DNA of 64,000 bases from NCBI RefSeq assembly GCF_016653315.1, contig NZ_NHSH01000040.1, positions 153,203-217,202 of the forward strand, given 5' to 3'. Every line of letters begins with the position of its first letter. Position 1 is the stretch's first letter. The position numbers and the translations under genes were made by a program. Positions 57,849 through 64,000 of this stretch are shown here, one piece after another. The notes under the pieces were generated by a model. The model did not search any database, was not told the origin of the DNA, and worked only from the letters and a program-made list of their open reading frames with translations. This DNA comes from Halochromatium roseum (GTDB taxonomy: Bacteria > Pseudomonadota > Gammaproteobacteria > Chromatiales > Chromatiaceae).

Positions 57849-60203
57849 TTAGGGCCTAGCGGCAGCCTGAATCGGCATCAAGCGCTCAGCCTTGGTGAGG
57901 CTGCGAATGATGGGGTCGAGGCGCTTCAGGTCCGCGGGGAGATCCCGCAGCGCGGCCTCGGCGGCGGCGCGATCGGCGTAGGCGCCAATCAGCACGGCGT
58001 GCCAGCGGGTTGGTTGCCCGTCAGGCTTGATCTTAAGTGCGCGGCCGACTAGGCCTTCGTCCTGGGCGAAGCGCGCGAGGCTGTCGGCATCGCGGAAGCT
58101 GATGAGCTGGATGCTGAAGCGGGCGCTCTGGGGGATTTCGACGGCGCTCGCGTTTGGGGTTGCCGTCGCTGCACGCAAGTCGGGCTCGGCAGCCGTTGCT
58201 GCGGCCTTTGGTGCTAAACCGGCTGATGCTTCAGATTGTGAGGCAGACTGACCCTCTTGGTTTATCGCTGGTTCCATCTTAGGCCCCATGGCCGATTCTT
58301 GCTCTGAACCCAATGAGCCTAGCGACTGGCTTGCACGACGCTCTAGTGTCGCTGCCGAGGTTTCAGCAGTGACTGCATTGACGTTGTTGCCAGCGGCATT
58401 GGAATCATTGATCGTCGCCGAGGCTGCAAACTGTTGAGCGGGTTCTGGTTCTGGCCCTGGCGCCGATCCCGATTCCGATTCTGCTCCTGCTCCTGCTCCT
58501 GCTCCGGGGCCGGGTCTGGCTGCAGTCTCGGCATCAGCGCTCTCGCTGATCCCTGGCCCAGCCTTTGCCAAACTTGACTGAGCCGCCGTTTCGGATGCAG
58601 GCCGCGTCTCAGTATCCATTCCATTGACCTTCGGATCGCTCGGCCGGGTTGCGGTTGCCGTCGAGGTCGGTGCCTGCGCCTGCGCCGGTTCAGTGGGCGA
58701 TGACACTGATGCTGGCACTTGCACTGGCGCTGTCAGAGTTGGCGTTGCCGTCGGCGCCGTCGTCTTCGGAGTCGATGTCGATAACGGCGTCGATGTCGAT
58801 GACGGCACCTGCGCAAGCACCGCGGTCGGCTCCATGCCAGTACCCTCCCGAGCGACATCGATCCGCTCGATCGCGATAAAGGCCAGCAGGACTATCGCCG
58901 CTGCCGCAATCCGCCAGATCGGCGCGCGCGGCGCGGGCTTGTGCTGCAGCCCAAGCAGCGAGCTGTAGATCGGCCTTCCGCCCAAGCCCTCAGCGGTGAA
59001 CGTGGCGCTGAGGCAGGTGAGGATGATCGGCAGCGCCAAGGCCTGGGCGCCGGTCAACTCGATCACCAAGATGATGCCCGTGAGCGGCGCGCGAACGGTC
59101 GCGGCAAAGAGCGCGCCCATCGCGGCCACGGCAAACACCTCGGGTGCTAGCGCCAGCGCGGGTGCCGTGATCGAGACCAGTGCCGCGAAGGCCGCGCCGC
59201 AGAGGGTGCCGAGCGCGAGCATCGGCGCGAAGATGCCGCCCGGCAGCCCGAGACCATAGCTGCCGACCGTGGTCAGCAGACGCACCGCCAGCAACGCGAG
59301 CAGGAAGAAGAGCGCCGGCTGGCCATGCAGCAGATGCTCGACCAGGGTCTCGCCGCCGCCGACCGTGGCCGGCGCAAACCAGATCAGTGCGCCCAGGATC
59401 AGCCCGGTCAGCGCCGCCGCGACATAGGCCCCCGGCGTGCCCAGCGCCCGATAAGCCGCGACCGAGCCCAACAGCAACCGGTTGAACAGCACGCCAAGCG
59501 CGCCGATCAGCACGCCGAGCAGCAGGAACAACGGCAGCGCGTCGAGCGGCGCCATGTCCAGGTTCGGCATCGGCATATCCGGACCTTGTCCAAGCATCCA
59601 ACCGCTGACGATCACCGATGCACAGCAGGCCAGGATCACCGACTGGATGGTGGCAAAGCGATACTCAAAATGCTCGCGCAGCTCCTCGGTGACGAAGACG
59701 ATGGCGGCGAGCGGCGCATTGAAGGCCGTGGCCAGTCCGGCGGCGGCACCGGCCGCGATGAGCGCGCGATTGGCCCCGGGACGTCGCCCCAGGCGCTCGC
59801 TCGCGAGCTGCCCCAATGCAGCCCCCATGTGGATGGTCGGTCCTTCCCGACCCAGCACCAGGCCGGAACCCACGGCGAGGGTGCCGGCGATAAACTTGAT
59901 CGGCAGCACCCGCTGCCAGCGCAGTGTCCGCTCGCCGGCGAGGATCGCCTCGACCTCTTGCACACCGCTGCCGGCGGTTTCCGGCGCGAATCGGCGCACC
60001 AGCCACATCACCGTGACCAGCACCAGGGCGCCGAGCAGCATGAGCAGCAGCCAGCCGGGGACCGGTGCCGTGCTGAGCAGCCCGTGCAGCAGGTCTCTGC
60101 TGGATGCGGCCTGATCGAGCAGGAAATGGAAGGCGCCGCCGATGAGTCCGGCGAAGACGCCGACGAACAGGGCCGCGAGATAGAGTCGCCAGGGAAAAGA
60201 CAT
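57849..60203 (-). CDS. ClC H+/Cl- antiporter fused to a C-terminal SPOR domain
   Basis: Residues ~1-420 form a ClC protein: GSGVQEVEAI (selectivity-filter start), LGREGPTIHMG (gating Glu ~120), VFVTEELREHF (internal proton-glutamate region ~173) and GLGLPGGIFAPML. Both key glutamates indicate exchange rather than channel activity. An extra hydrophobic helix (~429-447, IWRIAAAAIVLLAFIAIE) follows, then ~240 residues of Pro/Thr/Ala/Ser/Glu-rich linker and, at ~700-775, a SPOR domain (SIQLISFRDADSLARFAQ, WHAVLIGAYADRAAAEAAL). Bacterial ClC termini are cytoplasmic; the added helix would move the linker and SPOR to the periplasm, where SPOR domains bind denuded septal peptidoglycan. The fusion is unusual. 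Confidence 0.85.
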   Translation of the reverse strand: MSFPWRLYLAALFVGVFAGLIGGAFHFLLDQAASSRDLLHGLLSTAPVPGWLLLMLLGALVLVTVMWLVRRFAPETAGSGVQEVEAILAGERTLRWQRVLPIKFIAGTLAVGSGLVLGREGPTIHMGAALGQLASERLGRRPGANRALIAAGAAAGLATAFNAPLAAIVFVTEELREHFEYRFATIQSVILACCASVIVSGWMLGQGPDMPMPNLDMAPLDALPLFLLLGVLIGALGVLFNRLLLGSVAAYRALGTPGAYVAAALTGLILGALIWFAPATVGGGETLVEHLLHGQPALFFLLALLAVRLLTTVGSYGLGLPGGIFAPMLALGTLCGAAFAALVSITAPALALAPEVFAVAAMGALFAATVRAPLTGIILVIELTGAQALALPIILTCLSATFTAEGLGGRPIYSSLLGLQHKPAPRAPIWRIAAAAIVLLAFIAIERIDVAREGTGMEPTAVLAQVPSSTSTPLSTSTPKTTAPTATPTLTAPVQVPASVSSPTEPAQAQAPTSTATATRPSDPKVNGMDTETRPASETAAQSSLAKAGPGISESADAETAARPGPGAGAGAGAESESGSAPGPEPEPAQQFAASATINDSNAAGNNVNAVTAETSAATLERRASQSLGSLGSEQESAMGPKMEPAINQEGQSASQSEASAGLAPKAAATAAEPDLRAATATPNASAVEIPQSARFSIQLISFRDADSLARFAQDEGLVGRALKIKPDGQPTRWHAVLIGAYADRAAAEAALRDLPADLKRLDPIIRSLTKAERLMPIQAAARP

Positions 60204-60446
60204 CGCGCGTGGCTCGTGGCTCGTCGCTAGCGCGGACGCCTGAGTAAGGGATCAAACGTCATCGGTATCGCTTCACTCAGCGAAGCCAGATCAGCAGCAC
60301 CTGGCGACCAGCTAGGTGTTTTGGTTGTTCTTGCACTGGTCCTTGGAGACGCTCCAGCAACAGCGTCCTGCTTTGCGAATGACGCTGGGATGATGAGCGG
60401 AAAGATGAGCATGGACAGTGATCGTGACGGTGACAGCGAGAGCGAT

Positions 60447-61271
60447 TTAGGTTTTGGCCTGACCCTGCCCCGACCGGTTGAGCAGGGCGATGAGAAGGGC
60501 CAGCAGCAGGGCGATGACCCCAAACAGCCCGAGCGCCGCCATCCAGGGGTTGAGCTGGCGCAGCACGGCGACCAGCGCATCGAAGTGTAGATCCAGATAA
60601 TACACACCCAGCGCCCAGAAGCTGGACCAGAGCACCGCGCCGGCGACATTCAACAACAGGAAGCGCAGCCAGTGCATCTGCAGCGCGCCGGCGAAAAGTC
60701 CCATCAGCTGGCGCGGGCCATCGACGAAGCGGCCGAAGAGCAGCAGCCAGCCGCCATAGGTGTTGAACTTCCGTTCGATGCCCGCGAGGTGCTGCGCGGG
60801 GATCGGCAGCCGATTCAGGACCACGCGCCCGCCAAAGCGGCCGATCAGGTAGCCGATGGCCTGGCCGAGAGAGGTCGCGACGATGGTGACGAGCAGCAGC
60901 AGACCGATGTTCAGCCGGCTGTCCGGCACCGCGGCGACCAGGGCGCCTGCCTCCAACAGCGTCTGACCCGGCGCCGGGATGCCGAGGCCCTCGATGCCGA
61001 CGGCGGCGAACACCGCCCAGTAGCCGTAGCGCTCCAGATAGGGCTCGACACGGAGGATGTCGGCCTCGATCGCCTTGGCCAGCCGGTGGGCACGCGCATC
61101 GATCTTGTCGGTGCCGGATTGGGCGAGGTCTTCCGGCTTCGATGCCTCGGTGCGACTGACAGGCGACTGGGCGGTGTCGGCTGGCTGAGCAAGCGCTCGG
61201 TCTGCGCCTGCGCCCAGGTCGGGGCCGATCCAAAGACCCAAGGTCAGCGTCAACAAGAGTGCAACGCGCAT
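60447..61271 (-). CDS. DedA family membrane protein
   Basis: A 274-aa DedA/VTT-fold protein. It starts with an N-terminal hydrophobic segment (MRVALLLTLTLGLWIG) and a polar stretch (~20-75). The conserved part has YGYWAVFAAVGIEGLGIPAPGQTLLEAGALVA, then GQAIGYLIGRFGG, FGRFVDGPRQLMGLFAGALQM with the conserved R-x-x-x-G/P-R, and two C-terminal helices, shown shortened. DedA proteins act in membrane lipid carrier recycling (undecaprenyl phosphate flippase activity is known for some). Start 61271 is chosen; the ORF extends to 61340. It lies four bases after the TerB-like gene, as an operon. Confidence 0.87.
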   Translation of the reverse strand: MRVALLLTLTLGLWIGPDLGAGADRALAQPADTAQSPVSRTEASKPEDLAQSGTDKIDARAHRLAKAIEADILRVEPYLERYGYWAVFAAVGIEGLGIPAPGQTLLEAGALVAAVPDSRLNIGLLLLVTIVATSLGQAIGYLIGRFGGRVVLNRLPIPAQHLAGIERKFNTYGGWLLLFGRFVDGPRQLMGLFAGALQMHWLRFLLLNVAGAVLWSSFWALGVYYLDLHFDALVAVLRQLNPWMAALGLFGVIALLLALLIALLNRSGQGQAKT

Positions 61272-61275
61272 GAGA

Positions 61276-61755
61276 TTAGCAATCCTCAGGGAGCCGGCGA
61301 TCCGCCTCGGCGCGATGTTTGGCGCCGATGAAGGCGGCATGCGGCACGTAGATCAGCTCGGCGACCTTGCGCACTAGATGTTCCTCGAGGCTGCTCAGGC
61401 GCTGATCCGCATAGGCGACGCGCCAGAGTGACTCGATCAGGCTGGTCTTTTCGTCCGCGGTGAAGTGCTCGTTGATCAACCGCGTGAACTGAAAATAGTC
61501 AGTGGCATCGCGACGCTCCGCATCGGCGCAGGCGAGCAGGGCATCGGTCTCCTCGCGGGTGAGGCCAAAATCCTCGCGCACCAGGGTGGCGACCAGCTCA
61601 CGGCCAAGCGCGGCGGATGGCTCCGACTCCATGTGGGTCATCTCCAGCATCAGTGCCGCGCTGGCACACCGCATGGCATGATCGCGATCGAACGGATCAT
61701 CCCTGGTCGAGCGCTGGATGACGTCATCGAAAAAGCGGCGGATCTGGTCAAGCAT
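61276..61755 (-). CDS. TerB-like protein
   Basis: A 159-aa all-helical protein of the TerB/DjlA-N superfamily. Characteristic are HAMRCASAALMLEMTHMES at the first acidic helix and FTADEKTSLIESLWRVAYADQRLSSLEEHLVRKVAEL, in which the AYAD-x-x-(L/I)-x-x-x-E motif supplies the metal-binding carboxylates; segments shortened here. Family members occur in tellurite-resistance gene clusters and in stand-alone forms of unknown role. Start 61755 (MLDQIRRFFDDV) is preferred; the ORF begins at 61791. It is first in a two-gene unit with dedA. Confidence 0.85.
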   Translation of the reverse strand: MLDQIRRFFDDVIQRSTRDDPFDRDHAMRCASAALMLEMTHMESEPSAALGRELVATLVREDFGLTREETDALLACADAERRDATDYFQFTRLINEHFTADEKTSLIESLWRVAYADQRLSSLEEHLVRKVAELIYVPHAAFIGAKHRAEADRRLPEDC

Positions 61756-61791
61756 GGATTTTGGCTTCGCGAACAAGGGCGGATTTGGCAA

Positions 61792-62267
61792 TAGTCTAGT
61801 GGAAATCGGGCGATGTCAGCTTTATTTACACCTGTTGGGTGTGGCGAGAACAAATTAAGCTATTGTTTTTAAATAAATTTATCTCATTTCCCTGGCCTTT
61901 GCTAGGGGGCTCGTCTCGAAATTGGTCAGAAGCAGTGTCAGGTTTTTTTACGCCTATCGAAGGGAGGTGTTGGAAAAGCAAGATACTGTTTTATAAGGAT
62001 TATTTAAAAATTTTTGGGTCTATTCTTGGTTTGCTGCGCAAAAATCGGCTAGAAACAGCGTCAATTTTTTTTACACTCATGCGTCTCAGCGCCGGCAGCA
62101 TCCATAGCCCCCTACTTAAATAAGTATGCGTTCACGCTGGTACAGAAATTGCCTTGCATTTTGAGCCTCAGTTTTGGGTTTGTTCGGCTTTGTTGGTTTG
62201 ATTTAGTGATCAGTGCCGTTCGCGGTGAATGGTGCGTGGACAAAATTTTGGAACATAGGGGGATCTC
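61792..62267. other. AT-rich intergenic region upstream of the giant secreted protein
   Basis: About 476 bp, clearly AT-richer than the rest of the window. It contains three degenerate ~122-bp repeats (see 61803-62080) and no gene; small ORFs in it have no homology or ribosome binding sites. The last part (62150-62267) should hold the promoter of the large secreted protein gene; AGGGGG (62257-62262) is its ribosome binding site. Confidence 0.55.
61803..62080 (+). repeat. Three degenerate ~122-bp tandem repeats with GTCA-T-tract-TTAC motif
   Basis: A motif of the form GTCA-N2-TTTTTTTAC-R-C-C recurs at 61815, 61937 and 62060, a spacing of 122 and 123 bp. The ~80 bases before copies 2 and 3 also align, with AAGMTAYTGTTTT at the start, AT-rich middles and AAAT(T/C)GG(C/T)..GAA(G/A)CAG(C/T)G before the motif. 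They are diverged tandem copies with phased T-tracts, which may form bent DNA or a set of regulator sites upstream of the large secreted protein gene. Confidence 0.7.
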
Positions 62268-64000
62268 GTGAAAGTGCCAGGGTTTAAACAGAAGCTTCTG
62301 CATGTCGCCATCCTGACCGCGCTCGCTGCGGCAAGCGCACCAGCGCGCTCGCAGACGACTTGGAATGGTGGGTCAGGCAACTGGGACGAGGCGGCCAACT
62401 GGTCAGCGGGCACCCCAAATGACACGACAGATGTGGTTGTTGATGACACGGTTGGCATCGACTCGACAGTCACCGTCGACACGGCCGCCAACGCGCAAAA
62501 TCTCACCATCGATACTGGTGATCAGGTAGATGTCACCGATGGCGCAAGCCTGGCCATCCACGGCGACACGACTGGGGCGATTGTTGAAAACAACGGCACC
62601 CTGTCGCTGAGTTCCGCTGGGAACACAACCACCCTCGAACTCACCAACCCGTCCACTGCCTTCACGGGCACTGGTGTCCTCAGCCTCAGTGATAGTCCTA
62701 ACAATCTTATTACCGCAAGTTCGCCATCCAGCACGCTGGTGAACGATGCCCTTCACAGCATCCAAGGCGCTGGGCGGATTTCAGGCCTCAGCCTATTCAA
62801 TCTTGGCCTCATCGATGCCAACCATGGCTCCCCGTTGATCCTGGATCTGCTGGAGGAGGCACCCTCATTCAATTTAGGCACTCTCCAAGCCAGTAACGGC
62901 GGAACGCTTGAGTTTAACGCTGCCCCTCTCGAAAATGCCGGCCTGATCCAGGCGGTCGCCGGCTCGACGGTGGACCTCAGCAGCAATACAGTCGTCAACA
63001 ACGGTACTACTGGCCTGATCCAAGCCACTGAAGGCTCCACGATCACACTTGGCAACAATGTTTGGGTCACCGGCGGGCGACTCTCCACGGCTGACTCCAG
63101 TGTGATTGAGGTTTACAGCAGCGGTCATAACAGCTCAGCGAGGCTGACCAACGTCGTCAATGAAGGCCGCATCGAGGTGCAGTGGGGCGATGGCCTGACG
63201 CTGGAAGGCACCATCACTAACACCGGCACCATTGGTCTGAGTCCAACGGCAGGGTCTGGCTCTCTGCACATTGACGATGGCGCCACCACGACCCTGACCG
63301 GCACCGGAGCGTTGGTCATCGATGGCGGTACCCTCGATCTCGAGACGCGCAGCGGCAGCACTGACCCCGCTAATGCGATCACGCTGATCAACGATACCGA
63401 CCACAACATCCGCGGCGCTCAGGATGGCGGCACGGCTGCGACCCTGGCCATGGACCCGAACGTCACCCTGGTCAACCGAGGGCTGATCCAGGCCGACAGT
63501 GGCGATGAGATCTGGCTCAGCGGTGGCCAGCTGGACAATACCGCCACCGCCGGCGGCACGGTTCAGGCCACGGGCGGCGGCACGCTGGGTTTGAGCGGCA
63601 TCACGGTCGACAATACGGGCAATCTGATCCAGGCCCTGGATGGCTCCGCGGTCGAACTCGGCAACAACGCTAGCATCGCCGACGGGCGACTTAGCACGAC
63701 CGGTACCGGCGTGATCTCGGTCACCAGCAGCACTCATAACAGCTCAGCGCGACTGACTGACATCACCAATGAGGGTGACATTGAGGTGCAGTGGGGCGAT
63801 GGCCTGACACTGGAAGGCACCATCACTAACACCGGCACCATTGGCCTCGACTCAAGTGCGAACTGGGGCTCTCTGCACATTGACGATGGCGCCACCGCGA
63901 CCCTTACCGGCACCGGAGCGTTGGTCATCGATGGCACCACCTATCTCGAGACGCGCAGCAGCAGCACTGACCCCGCCAATGCGATCACGCTGATCAACGA
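62268..64000 (+). CDS. Very large secreted repeat protein, 5' part (runs off window)
   Basis: From GTG 62268 the frame stays open for 577 codons to the window end. AGGGGG lies five bases upstream. The N-terminus is a signal peptide (KQKLLHVAILTALAAASAPARS) followed by TTWNGGSGNWDEAANWSAGTPN, a segment typical of beta-helical adhesin or PEP-CTERM-type surface proteins. The rest is beta-strand-rich: TITNTGTIGL, LIDDGATTTL-like and LTGTGALVIDG motifs. A unit of 203 residues (609 bp) repeats, e.g. HNSSARLTNVVNEGRIEVQW at 63126 and HNSSARLTDITNEGDIEVQW at 63735. The C-terminus, which would show an autotransporter, PEP-CTERM or type I signal, is outside. Several minus-strand ORFs here are shadows. 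Confidence 0.85.
   Translation, partial: MKVPGFKQKLLHVAILTALAAASAPARSQTTWNGGSGNWDEAANWSAGTPNDTTDVVVDDTVGIDSTVTVDTAANAQNLTIDTGDQVDVTDGASLAIHGDTTGAIVENNGTLSLSSAGNTTTLELTNPSTAFTGTGVLSLSDSPNNLITASSPSSTLVNDALHSIQGAGRISGLSLFNLGLIDANHGSPLILDLLEEAPSFNLGTLQASNGGTLEFNAAPLENAGLIQAVAGSTVDLSSNTVVNNGTTGLIQATEGSTITLGNNVWVTGGRLSTADSSVIEVYSSGHNSSARLTNVVNEGRIEVQWGDGLTLEGTITNTGTIGLSPTAGSGSLHIDDGATTTLTGTGALVIDGGTLDLETRSGSTDPANAITLINDTDHNIRGAQDGGTAATLAMDPNVTLVNRGLIQADSGDEIWLSGGQLDNTATAGGTVQATGGGTLGLSGITVDNTGNLIQALDGSAVELGNNASIADGRLSTTGTGVISVTSSTHNSSARLTDITNEGDIEVQWGDGLTLEGTITNTGTIGLDSSANWGSLHIDDGATATLTGTGALVIDGTTYLETRSSSTDPANAITLIN

Noticed and set aside
62403..63940. Several minus-strand ORFs over the giant repeat protein
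   Set aside because: They recur with the 609-bp repeat and are antisense to a frame with signal peptide and ribosome binding site.

Overview
The window is GC-rich, gene-dense bacterial DNA. The synteny blocks thiL-nusB-ribH-ribB, mnmA-hflD-purB with roxA nearby, and mrfA/mrfB, together with a bacterial V/A-type ATPase and multiplied AAA-nuclease genes, point to a gammaproteobacterium, plausibly a purple sulfur bacterium (Chromatiales). That placement is an inference from gene content and order; no rRNA or tRNA gene is visible to confirm it.

Layout. 1-5030: riboflavin/thiamine cofactor genes (thiL fragment, nusB, ribH, a RibB with a degenerate RibA-like half, ribE) and lipA. 5194-9527: mrfB/yprB and mrfA/yprA, a nuclease/helicase DNA-repair pair. 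9.8-19.7 kb: an AT-richer accessory island, all genes on the + strand and nearly all carrying signal peptides. It holds a single-domain mannan-binding (MVL-type) lectin lipoprotein, a LamG-like fragment, a TPR protein with a plant IQM-like domain, a PAN-domain cholesterol-dependent-cytolysin homologue, a translationally coupled methyltransferase that itself carries a signal peptide, and a lysozyme-inhibitor (MliC) protein with a decayed copy beside it. The island lies between intact mrfA and an internally deleted copy of mrfA in the same orientation (21214-21687). 19.9-25.1 kb: MFS transporter, MNT/HEPN toxin-antitoxin pair, mnmA, a small Cys-rich conserved protein, and brnTA with a nonsense-mutated toxin.

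25.5-35.3 kb: housekeeping genes (hflD, acnA, purB, a DMT exporter, roxA, two OmpA-like proteins, a SMUG1-type glycosylase). 35.4-42.4 kb: three near-identical 524-aa AAA ATPase-nuclease paralogues with one swapped internal segment, plus a more distant AAA/PD-(D/E)XK protein. 42.6-43.1 kb: hicBA with hicA split by a 74-bp palindromic element. 43.2-51.3 kb: a seven-gene V/A-ATPase cluster in circularly permuted order, with a MITE-like element at the novel junction. 51.6-57.8 kb: ParD/RelE-type pair, a SNF2 helicase with two SWIM-like zinc clusters, higA with only the tail of higB, a Uma2 nuclease, and a second higBA with a truncated antitoxin. 57.8-61.8 kb: a ClC antiporter fused to a SPOR domain, a DedA protein and a TerB-like protein. 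61.8-64 kb: an AT-rich tract with three ~122-bp degenerate repeats, then the 5' end of a very large secreted repeat protein running off the window.

The strongest candidate for an undescribed system is the island at 9.8-19.3 kb. A pore-forming cytolysin homologue is coupled by a 4-bp overlap to an exported SAM-type methyltransferase, beside a eukaryote-like IQM domain protein, a glycan-binding lipoprotein and a lysozyme inhibitor. This reads as a cytolysin-plus-effector module aimed at eukaryotic cells such as grazing protists. A second theme is decay of toxin-antitoxin loci: four of six have visible, molecularly different lesions.
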